From assembly GCA_017643385.1 (NCBI GenBank), contig JAEPNN010000004.1, positions 1 to 64,000 of the forward strand: a stretch of DNA of 64,000 bases, read 5' to 3'. The position numbers and the translations under genes are program-made. Shown in pieces: positions 48,467-56,317 of the stretch (its first letter is position 1; each line of letters starts with the position of its first letter). Source of the stretch: Dinoroseobacter sp. GTDB lineage: Bacteria; Pseudomonadota; Alphaproteobacteria; Rhodobacterales; Rhodobacteraceae. The notes below the pieces were generated by a model, which saw only the letters and a program-made list of their open reading frames with translations, was not told the DNA's origin and did not search any database.

Positions 48467-49675
48467 ATGAAAACTCAGACAAACCCACCATCACGTACTG
48501 AATTTATCGTGCTAATTGCCTTCATGGTGTCCATCGTGGCTATGTCCACAGATATTATGTTGCCTGCGCTTGCCGATATCGGCGCAGAATTGTCGGTTTC
48601 CGAAGCCAATGATGCGCAGTTCATCATCACCGCTTTATTTCTTGGGTTTGGGCTCGGCATGTTGTTTGCGGGCCCCCTGTCTGACAGCTTCGGACGCCGG
48701 CCCATAATTTTCCTTGGCTACGCGGTTTTCATTTTGGGTTGTGTATTGTCTGCCGTGACAAGGACATGGGAACTCATGATCCTTGGACGAGTACTGCAAG
48801 GGATTGGAGCAGCTGCCCCGCGCGTCGTTACGGTCGCCTTGGTGCGGGATGGTTATGCGGGGCGTGGCATGGCTTATATCATGTCGTTCATCATGGCGGT
48901 GTTTGTTCTGGTGCCCATGATTGCGCCTGCAATTGGGCAGTTGATTATCGCAATGTCAGGCTGGAGAGAGACTTTCGTCTTCCTTGGGGCAATCGCCTTG
49001 ATAGCCGCTATTTGGTTCGCAATTCGTCAACCTGAAACATTGTGCACCGAGCTCCGTCGCCCTTTTTCATTCGCTTCGTTTTATGACGGAACTAAGCAAG
49101 TTCTGGCATCGCGAATTGCGTTTGGGTATACGCTTGCAATCGGCATGATATTTGGCGCGTTTATTGCTTACCTAAGTACCGCACAGCAGGTGTTTGTCGA
49201 GGCCTACGATGCAGGCACCCTTTTTCCACTTTATTTTGCAATCGCCGCCTTCTCGATGGGCTTCGCGTCCTTGATCAATGCGGGCATGGTCATGCGCGTT
49301 GGTATGCGTCTACTTTCTTGGTGGGCAGCACTCCTGATCATCGTGTCATCCCTCATTTTCCTGATACCGACCTATGCCAGCGAAGGGCTTCCTTCCTTCA
49401 CGCTTTTTATCTTGTGGCTCATGTCCGTCTTGTTCTGCGTCGGTGCACTTTTTGCCAATCTGAATGCGCTCGCGATGGAACCGCTCGGGCACATCGCGGG
49501 GCTTGGCGCTGCGCTTGTTGGCGCGGCGTCCAATTTTATTGCACTTCCATTGGCCTATATCATCGGACGAGCTTTTTCAGGCGGGGTGACACACCTGGTT
49601 TTTGGATTCTTGCTCCTGAGTGTCGCTTTAGTTGCAGTTATCCTATGGACGGAACGCGGCGTGCCAAAAAGCTGA
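48467..49675 (+). CDS. MFS drug-resistance transporter (Bcr/CflA type)
   Basis: A 402-residue 12-helix exporter. The N-terminal TMs begin FIVLIAFMVSIVAMSTDIML, with the conserved PAL block, and the loop 2/3 motif A is seen in GLGMLFAGPLSDSFGRRPII. GRVLQGIGAAAPRVVTVALVRD is motif B/C-like and matches the Bcr/CflA branch. Drug specificity is unknown. The gene is divergent from hisC across a 241 bp gap without a recognisable riboswitch, and convergent with rpsD. Confidence 0.88.
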   Translation: MKTQTNPPSRTEFIVLIAFMVSIVAMSTDIMLPALADIGAELSVSEANDAQFIITALFLGFGLGMLFAGPLSDSFGRRPIIFLGYAVFILGCVLSAVTRTWELMILGRVLQGIGAAAPRVVTVALVRDGYAGRGMAYIMSFIMAVFVLVPMIAPAIGQLIIAMSGWRETFVFLGAIALIAAIWFAIRQPETLCTELRRPFSFASFYDGTKQVLASRIAFGYTLAIGMIFGAFIAYLSTAQQVFVEAYDAGTLFPLYFAIAAFSMGFASLINAGMVMRVGMRLLSWWAALLIIVSSLIFLIPTYASEGLPSFTLFILWLMSVLFCVGALFANLNALAMEPLGHIAGLGAALVGAASNFIALPLAYIIGRAFSGGVTHLVFGFLLLSVALVAVILWTERGVPKS

Positions 49676-49744
49676 TTGCCAGGTCACACAAACAAAATTG
49701 GTGCAAATTAATCTGACCAAACCATCGTCGCCCTAAACGAAAAA

Positions 49745-49766
49745 GGCCGCCCCGAAAGGAGCGGCC
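49745..49766 (-). terminator. Intrinsic terminator after rpsD
   Basis: GGCCGC (49745-49750) and GCGGCC (49761-49766), extended inward by a GG/CC pair and a G-T pair, 22 bp after the rpsD stop. On the minus strand it is followed by TTTTT, so it mainly serves rpsD; the plus-strand flank lacks a T run. Confidence 0.85.
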
Positions 49767-49788
49767 CAGTCTGCATCGCGCGGAATAC

Positions 49789-50409
49789 TTAGTTCTGCGC
49801 GTAGTATTCGATAACGAGGTTTGGTTCCATCATGACGGGATAAGGCACATCGCCCAAGGCAGGCTTGCGCACGAAAGTCGCCGTCAGTTTGTTATGGTCC
49901 GCCTCAATATATTCAGGGACATCACGCTCAGGCAATTGGGTCGCCTCTAGAACCAGCGCCAATTGCTTGGACTTCTGGCGCACCTCCACAACGTCGCCTT
50001 CTTTGACGCGGTAGCTCGGAATGTTGACGCGCTGGCCGTTCACAGTCACGTGGCCGTGGTTCACGAACTGGCGTGCTGCGAAAATGGTTGGCACGAACTT
50101 CGCGCGGTACACGATGGCATCGAGACGCGATTCCAGCAGGCCGATCAGGTTTTCACCGGTGTCGCCCTTCACACGAGCCGCTTCAACGTAGATGCGCTTG
50201 AACTGCTTCTCAGTCAGGTCGCCGTAGTAGCCTTTCAGCTTCTGCTTGGCGCGCAGCTGCAGACCAAAGTCCGACATCTTGCCCTTGCGGCGCTGACCGT
50301 GCTGGCCGGGGCCATACTCACGCTTGTTGACTGGGGATTTTGGACGACCCCAGATGTTTTCACCCATCCGGCGGTCAATTTTGTACTTGGCAGACGTGCG
50401 TTTTGTCAC
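49789..50409 (-). CDS. rpsD: 30S ribosomal protein S4
   Basis: S4 is the primary rRNA-binding protein for 16S domain 5' and a translational repressor in some bacteria. The N-terminus [20 protein letters not shown], the conserved [21 protein letters not shown] block and the S4 RNA-binding domain ([38 protein letters not shown]) identify it. GTG 50409 is chosen because GAGGAGA lies about 8 bases upstream; a longer frame is untranslated leader. Length 206. Confidence 0.98.
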   Translation of the reverse strand: MTKRTSAKYKIDRRMGENIWGRPKSPVNKREYGPGQHGQRRKGKMSDFGLQLRAKQKLKGYYGDLTEKQFKRIYVEAARVKGDTGENLIGLLESRLDAIVYRAKFVPTIFAARQFVNHGHVTVNGQRVNIPSYRVKEGDVVEVRQKSKQLALVLEATQLPERDVPEYIEADHNKLTATFVRKPALGDVPYPVMMEPNLVIEYYAQN

Positions 50410-50620
50410 GATCTGGTCTCCTCTTTCGAATTTAGAGGGCGTTGTCCTCTGCCCGGATTTTGCCAGGCCGACAGGGCATCCCCTTGCGGGGGCCACCAAC
50501 ACCAATGAAGCCGCGCTTATACATTGGGTTCAGAGGGTGTCAACACGGTTGCAAAGCGGCACGCACAAACACTGCGTGCAAAGCGCTTAAGCTTCTCAGA
50601 ACACGCCCCGAAAGCCTTTC

Positions 50621-51685
50621 TTATACGGGCATATGCATTGCGCCGCGCAAAAGAGCTGCTTCGGGTCGTTCAAGGCAACGCCGTGCAGGTGGTCCGTAAT
50701 TGCTGGGCTTCATCAGATCCGGACGGACTTCAAAGAGATATTCGCGCTGACCTTTCGGCAAAGCGCTGACCGGCATGTCTTGGGGATGAAACGTTTCGCA
50801 GGGCAGATCATTTGCCCAAATCACGGCGTGACGTGGCAGAAGCACGTGGATGTAGCGCACTTCCAGCAGGCTATAATCACGATAGATCGAAGCATCATTC
50901 TGGAGGTCTCGGGCAGCAACGAGAACTTCTGGTTCTGAGAATAGCGCTTGTGCCATTCCACCTCGCAACAACACCCGGTGGTCAGGCGAAACGATCAGGT
51001 CTTCATCGGGGCGCTCGCTCTCAATTGCGTCGGCACGTACGCGAATGGGGCGCAGATCAGGGTTAGCCGCAAGTTCCGGAGCCGTTATGTGAGTGTGACC
51101 AATCCACGTGATTTCCTGTAGCCCGTCATCACGGGTCAATATTTTGTCACCCGGGCGCAGGTCATTCACAGGGCACCAATCCTGACCATTCCTAATCCGG
51201 GTGCCCGGTGTAAAGCACATCATTGCATCTTCATCACGCGGGGTGATGGGGGTCATATCCTGAGCCTCCAACACGTATAGGTCTGTATTCTGCGGCGGGA
51301 ACGCATCACAGAAAACAACCAGCGGATGCCCGGGCCGCTCAGTTTCCACCAACGTGGCTGGATAAGTGCTCATACCGTCCGTCAGTATCAGAACAGCATG
51401 TTCAAAGAGGGCATCAGGCGCGCATTCTTCGACCTGACGTGCATGAGCTTCGTCAATCGTCGACAGCATCCGAGCAACCACCTTACGGAGTTTGTCACGC
51501 GACCGGTTTCCCTCAGTACTGGTCAGAGACAAAAGCGCCTGCGGTCCGTCGAGGCGCAAGACCTCGCCCTTCCACCGCCAGACCATGCCCCCATGTAAGT
51601 GTCGTGGATCACTACCGCGCAATCCGTCAATCTCGACCTGCTGCCAACGCAGTGCAAACAGTCCCTGGACGCCTGATCGTTGCAT
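50621..51685 (-). CDS. Hint-domain protein of roseobacters
   Basis: A 354-residue protein. The C-terminal half is a Hint (hedgehog/intein) module: Cys157 in MMCFTPGTRI is the block-A nucleophile, VNDLRPGDKILTRDDGLQEITWIG follows, and LIVSPDHRVLLRG is block B with the conserved His. There is no C-terminal His-Asn of inteins, so splicing is unlikely; the hedgehog-type autoprocessing is possible. The N-terminal 150 residues (SDPRHLHGGMVWRWKGEV, ALLSLTSTEG) are specific to this family as I recall it. No signal peptide is seen. It lies upstream of rpsD on the same strand. Confidence 0.8.
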   Translation of the reverse strand: MQRSGVQGLFALRWQQVEIDGLRGSDPRHLHGGMVWRWKGEVLRLDGPQALLSLTSTEGNRSRDKLRKVVARMLSTIDEAHARQVEECAPDALFEHAVLILTDGMSTYPATLVETERPGHPLVVFCDAFPPQNTDLYVLEAQDMTPITPRDEDAMMCFTPGTRIRNGQDWCPVNDLRPGDKILTRDDGLQEITWIGHTHITAPELAANPDLRPIRVRADAIESERPDEDLIVSPDHRVLLRGGMAQALFSEPEVLVAARDLQNDASIYRDYSLLEVRYIHVLLPRHAVIWANDLPCETFHPQDMPVSALPKGQREYLFEVRPDLMKPSNYGPPARRCLERPEAALLRGAMHMPV

Positions 51686-51795
51686 TCAACTGCCTTTTTA
51701 CGTCTCGAATCCGCGCAAAAGCACGGGTATCAGTTGATCTGACGGCAGCTGAAATCTCAAACGTGCGCGGCACACACAAACAGCCGAAAAACACG

Positions 51796-51804
51796 TTATC
51801 CACA
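51796..51804 (+). promoter_or_regulatory. Perfect DnaA box
   Basis: TTATCCACA, matching the E. coli DnaA consensus exactly, in the 236 bp between the Hint-domain gene and the iron permease, which are divergent. It is a single box, with no AT-rich unwinding element or box cluster close by, so it is not an origin. It could have regulatory or titration value, or be chance. Confidence 0.4.
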
Positions 51805-51921
51805 GGCTACAGAAAGCCAAAGAATCTGCCAAGACAAAAGCGCCCCAAAGTCCTGTGATGCGGCAAGCTGGCAACGCCGAGGCGCTGGACATTTCCACCT
51901 CGGCAGGGCCAGTGTCGCGCC

Positions 51922-53589
51922 ATGGCATTCGAGAGTTCCAGTCCAGCGCGCGCAAAGCGTATGCCGTTTGCATTTCCAGCCCGGGGGCTGTCTCTCTTGG
52001 TGGCAGCGATTTGCGTGTTGCCTATGGTTGCGGTGTTAGTCGCTGCACTTTCAGGCGGGACGGAAACGCTGCAGCATCTTGCCGAAACCCGACTGTGGCA
52101 TTTCACGGCCAACACGTTGCTTTTGGTCGTAATTGTGGGGTTGGGAACGGCCGTAGTTGGCACGGGTGCCGCATGGCTGGTTACAATGTGCCGTTTCCCT
52201 GGCGTACGCTGGTTGGAAATCGCGCTCGCGCTTCCTTTGGCCTTCCCCGCATATGTGATGGCCTATGCCTACACAGATATTCTCGATCACCCCGGGATCG
52301 TCCAGACCACCCTGAGAGATCTGACGGGTTGGGGCCCACGCGACTATTGGTTCCCTGAAATCCGATCTCTTGGTGGCGCAGCGCTGATGTTGATCATCGT
52401 GCTTTATCCGTATGTCTATTTGTTGGCCCGTGCAGCTTTTCTTCAGCAAAGCGCTACCAGCTTTTTCGCAGCCCGTACCTTGGGCCATTCGACCTGGACC
52501 ACATTTTTCCGCATAAACCTGCCGCTTGCACGGCCTGCCATTGCAGGGGGCATCTTGCTGGCAGTCATGGAAACAATCGCTGATTTCGGGACTGTCAGCT
52601 ACTTCGCCATTCAGACCTACACGACAGGGATTTACCAAAGTTGGTTTGCGATGGCAGACCGGGCAGCTGCGGCGCAGCTTGCGTTGGGCCTTTTGTCGTT
52701 TGCTTTGCTGTTGGCAATTCTAGAGCGCCAGCAACGCGGTGCCGCCAAGCAATATACCGGGCATGGCCGCTACAATACACTACCGAGGATGAGACTAACT
52801 GGCTGGAAGGCGATCGCCGCTACCACGGCCTGCGCTGTTCCGGTGATCTTTGGCTTCGCTCTTCCGACGGTAGTTTTGTTTGTGATGGGATTGGGGTCTG
52901 AACAGGACCTCACCAGTAGCCGGTATATCCGCTTTATTCAGAACTCAGTTACACTGGCGGGCACAGCCGCGATTGTTACTGTTATTGGCGCGGTTCTCCT
53001 TGCATTCGTGTCCCGCCTGCAACCGGGTCGCTTGATTTTCGGCGCAAGGGAAATCTCCAGAATTGGTTATGCTGTACCGGGCGGCGTAATTGCGGTGGGC
53101 TTGCTGGTACCGTTTGCAGCCTTTGACAATGCAGTTGACGCGTTCATGGAAACAAACTTCGGGATCGATACGGGGTTGCTGTTAACTGGATCAATCTGGC
53201 TGTTGGTTATGGCGTATATGGTACGCTTCATGGCCGTGGCGCTGAACACATATGAAAGCGGGTTGTCGACCATTCATCCTCATGTTGACGCGGTGACCAG
53301 AACGCTCGGTCGCACGCCTGCAGGCATGTTGCGCGCAGTGCACTTCCCGATCCTGACACCCTCGCTTTTGACGGCAGGTTTGATCGTCTTCATCGACGTT
53401 ATGAAGGAGTTACCAGCGACAATGATCATGCGTCCCTTTAACTTCGATACGCTCGCAGTTCAGGCGCACAGGCTGGCCTCTGACGAGCGCCTTGAAGGGG
53501 CTGCAGTGCCAAGCCTTGTGATCGTTGCGTTGGGCATGTTGCCGGTGATCCTTGTCTGTCGCGGGATCGGACGACAGCGTAGCACATAA
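51922..53589 (+). CDS. Iron(III) ABC transporter permease (FbpB type)
   Basis: A 555-residue fused permease with two repeats of about six helices, each with the ABC-permease EAA loop: the first around FFAARTLGHSTWTTFFRINL and the second near TRTLGRTPAGMLRAVHFPIL. Such proteins move ferric iron released from a periplasmic binding protein across the inner membrane. The ATG at 51922 yields a short cytoplasmic N-terminus before the first helix. The ATPase (FbpC) is not in the window; the binding-protein gene converges on this one. Confidence 0.9.
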   Translation: MAFESSSPARAKRMPFAFPARGLSLLVAAICVLPMVAVLVAALSGGTETLQHLAETRLWHFTANTLLLVVIVGLGTAVVGTGAAWLVTMCRFPGVRWLEIALALPLAFPAYVMAYAYTDILDHPGIVQTTLRDLTGWGPRDYWFPEIRSLGGAALMLIIVLYPYVYLLARAAFLQQSATSFFAARTLGHSTWTTFFRINLPLARPAIAGGILLAVMETIADFGTVSYFAIQTYTTGIYQSWFAMADRAAAAQLALGLLSFALLLAILERQQRGAAKQYTGHGRYNTLPRMRLTGWKAIAATTACAVPVIFGFALPTVVLFVMGLGSEQDLTSSRYIRFIQNSVTLAGTAAIVTVIGAVLLAFVSRLQPGRLIFGAREISRIGYAVPGGVIAVGLLVPFAAFDNAVDAFMETNFGIDTGLLLTGSIWLLVMAYMVRFMAVALNTYESGLSTIHPHVDAVTRTLGRTPAGMLRAVHFPILTPSLLTAGLIVFIDVMKELPATMIMRPFNFDTLAVQAHRLASDERLEGAAVPSLVIVALGMLPVILVCRGIGRQRST

Positions 53590-53590
53590 A

Positions 53591-53616
53591 AAAACGCGCC
53601 CCGAAGGACGCGTTTT
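53591..53616. terminator. Bidirectional terminator between fbp permease and fbpA
   Basis: AAAACGCG (53591-53598) and CGCGTTTT (53609-53616) around a 10-base loop. On the minus strand the stem is followed by a run of T, and it is shared by two convergent genes in the 49 bp gap. Confidence 0.85.
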
Positions 53617-53638
53617 GTAGGCTAATTTCGGAACTGGC

Positions 53639-54649
53639 TTACTGCCAACCAGCCGTGTTCAGAATTCTCTGTGCTGTATCGATGTTGTCGGCAATTTCAG
53701 ACAAATCAATCGTGTCTGGGCGGAAGAACCCAAGCGCAGCGACAGAAGGGGCAAGCCCGATGCCTGGGACTGCTGGGTATTCGTCATTGCCCGCAGAGAA
53801 ATATTCCTGCGCCTGTTGCGAGGCGAGGTATTCAAGGAATTTCACAGCGTTGTCTTTGTTTGGCGCGTTGGTCGCAACACCACCACCTGAGACATTCATA
53901 TGCGCGCCAATGTCATTCTGATTGGGGAAAACCCATGAAACCATATCGATGCTATCGGACAGGCCGCTCACATCTTTTCGAATGGCACGCGCAAAATAAT
54001 AGGTGTTTGACATGGAGATATCGCACTCACCCGATACAATTCCACGCAACTGGTCGGTATCACCGCCCTGGGGGGCACGTGCAAAGTTGGCCACGACACC
54101 GTTCGCCCATTCTTGCGTGGCTTCCTCGCCCAAATGCGCGACGAGTGCGGCAGTAATGTTTTGGGTGTAGACGTTAGAGGAAGATCGGATGCAGACCTGA
54201 CCTGCGTATTCAGGCTTGGCCAGATCCTGATAGGTCTTTGGCGGGTTTGCTACGTCATTGGCATCATAAAAAAGAATACGAGAGCGCTGCGAAAACGAGA
54301 ACCAGGTGTTATCATCATCCTGCAGATAAGCGGGAACCGCCGCTTCGAGGACCGCGCTATCAATGGACTGCAAAAGGCCCATGTCTTTTGCACGCGACAA
54401 ACGGACAGTATCGACGGTCAGGAAAACATCCGCTGGGCTGTTGGCCCCTTCGGCTTCCATACGTGCGATCAACTCATCTGCTTTGCCTTCAATGCGGTTG
54501 ATGGTGATACCTGTGGCGTCTTCAAAATCAGAATAGAGACGCTCGTCTGTGTCGTAGTGGCGCGATGAATACAGGTTCAACTCGCCATCGGCGAAAGCGG
54601 GGGCAGCAATCCCAAAAAGTGCAACCGCTGCGGTTGTCATACGAAGCAT
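53639..54649 (-). CDS. fbpA: Iron(III) ABC transporter substrate-binding protein
   Basis: A 336-residue periplasmic ferric-binding protein. From ATG 54649 a signal peptide runs to about residue 20 (TTAAVALFGIAAPAFA), then ELNLYSSRHYDTDERLYSDF opens the mature protein. The paired tyrosines in MSNTYYFARA lie where FbpA/AfuA binds iron, and the N-terminal SRHYDTDE includes a further Tyr/His. The C-terminus reads DNIDTAQRILNTAGW, as in relatives. The gene converges with the permease gene and shares its terminator, an unusual layout. Confidence 0.92.
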   Translation of the reverse strand: MLRMTTAAVALFGIAAPAFADGELNLYSSRHYDTDERLYSDFEDATGITINRIEGKADELIARMEAEGANSPADVFLTVDTVRLSRAKDMGLLQSIDSAVLEAAVPAYLQDDDNTWFSFSQRSRILFYDANDVANPPKTYQDLAKPEYAGQVCIRSSSNVYTQNITAALVAHLGEEATQEWANGVVANFARAPQGGDTDQLRGIVSGECDISMSNTYYFARAIRKDVSGLSDSIDMVSWVFPNQNDIGAHMNVSGGGVATNAPNKDNAVKFLEYLASQQAQEYFSAGNDEYPAVPGIGLAPSVAALGFFRPDTIDLSEIADNIDTAQRILNTAGWQ

Positions 54650-54814
54650 GAGGGGTCTCCCTGAGACGTTAAAAATTCCGACTGTTTTTGTCGGCAATAA
54701 GGTTATGATCGCGAACGACTCGCAAGTCAATAATTCCCGACAAACTTACTCAGCTTTTTTCTAGAACGTGAATTTGATCTCGCCCATATAGAAAAATTGG
54801 GTTAAGTATCTGGA

Positions 54815-55930
54815 ATGTCGACGGAAGATGAACGCGAAATTTTTCTGGTGGCGCTACCCGGCCATGAACAGCCTGTCGCGGAAGAAGCGCGCGCCGCTGG
54901 GTTCAAGGTAACATCGGTGATTTCAGGTGGCGTTACGGTGCGTGGGGGTTGGCCCGAAGTTTGGCGTGCGAATCTTTATTTGAGGGGTCCCAGCCGGGTT
55001 CTTGTGCGTCTGGGAGAGTTTCGCGCGTTTCATCTTGCACAACTCGACAAGCGCAGTCGTAAGTTCCCCTGGACCGAAACGTTGCGCTCTGATGTGCCGG
55101 TAAAGGTCGAGGCAACCTGTCGGCGATCCAAAATTTATCATGCAAAGGCCGCAACTCAACGCGTGGAGAATGCCCTGACAGAGGCGGCAGGTATTACAGT
55201 ATCCCCTGATGCCTCTTTGGTTTTGAAAGTACGGATCGAGGATGATCTGGTCACCTTCAGCCTCGATAGCTCCGGCGAAGGGCTACACAAACGTGGCCAT
55301 AAACAAAGGGTCGGCAAAGCGCCCTTGCGCGAAACTATGGCCGCAATGTTCCTACGCCAAATGGGCTATGATGGCAGTCAAGCTGTTGTCGATCCAATGT
55401 GTGGCTCAGGCACAATCTGTATCGAAGCGGCTGAGATCGCCTTGGGGATGCCGCCAGGGCGCAGCAGGCACTTCGCGTTTGAAAATCTGGCGTCATTTGA
55501 TCCCGCGATATGGAAAATCACGCGCGCAGGTGGGGCCGTTCCCGTACCAGAAATCACCCAGCGATTTTTCGCGAGCGATCGCGATGAGGGTGCAGTAAAG
55601 ATGGCAACGAAAAATGCCCAGCGCGCGGGCATCGGTGACCTAATTTCGTTTCAAAAGCATGGCGTTTCAGAACTGCAGCGTCCAGATGTGCCACCGGGCA
55701 TTGTCCTAGTGAACCCACCTTATGGCGCTCGGATCGGAAACCGTAAGGTTTTGTTCTCGCTTTATGGCGCGCTTGGGAAAACGCTGGCGGAGCGATTTGG
55801 CGGTTGGCGCGTCGGGATCATCACATCAGACGGTGGTCTGGCCAAATCAACCGGGCTGGGATTGAAACCCGCGGGTCCTGCCGTGGCACATGGCGGGCTG
55901 AAGGTGTCGCTCTTCCAAGGACAGTGTTGA
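54815..55930 (+). CDS. THUMP-domain class I RNA methyltransferase (RlmL-like)
   Basis: A 371-residue protein. The N-terminal half is a THUMP-type RNA-binding region (EARAAGFKVTSVISGGVTV, AATQRVENALTEAAG). The catalytic half has motif I QAVVDPMCGSGTICIEAA, motif II in FFASDRDEGAV, and motif IV NPPYG for methylation of a guanine or adenine exocyclic amine. This resembles the RlmL N-terminal domain (23S G2445 methylation), and the target is likely rRNA, but the exact site is inferred. ATG 54815 follows a weak Shine-Dalgarno region. Confidence 0.88.
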   Translation: MSTEDEREIFLVALPGHEQPVAEEARAAGFKVTSVISGGVTVRGGWPEVWRANLYLRGPSRVLVRLGEFRAFHLAQLDKRSRKFPWTETLRSDVPVKVEATCRRSKIYHAKAATQRVENALTEAAGITVSPDASLVLKVRIEDDLVTFSLDSSGEGLHKRGHKQRVGKAPLRETMAAMFLRQMGYDGSQAVVDPMCGSGTICIEAAEIALGMPPGRSRHFAFENLASFDPAIWKITRAGGAVPVPEITQRFFASDRDEGAVKMATKNAQRAGIGDLISFQKHGVSELQRPDVPPGIVLVNPPYGARIGNRKVLFSLYGALGKTLAERFGGWRVGIITSDGGLAKSTGLGLKPAGPAVAHGGLKVSLFQGQC

Positions 55931-55961
55931 TCGCACGAGGCAGATCGCACAGGCTGATACT

Positions 55962-56288
55962 ATGAATGTCAGCGAGTTTCGAGATCAGCTTTTGTCAGAG
56001 CACGCCGCCCTTGAGGCTGATGGCGCCGAGACCGAGGCTGACCGCAAGCCAGTGGTTCTGGACCAGCAAAGTGTGGGCCGGCTGAGCCGCATGGATGCGA
56101 TGCAAGGTCAGGCCATGGCGCAGGCGTTGCAGGCGCGACGTACTGGTCGGTTGCGCGCAATATCAGCCGCACTTACGCGCATTGACGACGGCGAATTCGG
56201 GTATTGCGACGATTGTGGCGAAGAGATTGCCGAGGGACGATTGCGGTTAGACCCGTGTGCGATGAAGTGCAGGGATTGTGCTGGATAG
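55962..56288 (+). CDS. TraR/DksA family zinc-finger protein
   Basis: A 108-residue protein with a coiled N-terminus and a C-terminal C4 zinc finger, CDDC (70s) and CAMKCRDC (90s). The length is shorter than DksA (about 140-150) and lacks part of the coiled coil that reaches the RNA polymerase secondary channel, but the acidic pair of the coil tip may be partly preserved (MDAMQGQAMAQA region). It may bind RNA polymerase or be a short paralogue. It follows the RNA methyltransferase by 31 bp and is convergent with nrdJ. Confidence 0.9.
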   Translation: MNVSEFRDQLLSEHAALEADGAETEADRKPVVLDQQSVGRLSRMDAMQGQAMAQALQARRTGRLRAISAALTRIDDGEFGYCDDCGEEIAEGRLRLDPCAMKCRDCAG

Positions 56289-56317
56289 GAAATGCGCGGC
56301 TAGGGGCCCGCGCGCCA

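Noticed and set aside
54650-54814. Iron-regulator boxes (Fur, Irr or RirA) upstream of fbpA
   Set aside because: A TTCTAGAA palindrome lies at 54759-54766 and short inverted repeats occur, but none fits a consensus well enough to call without alignment to relatives.
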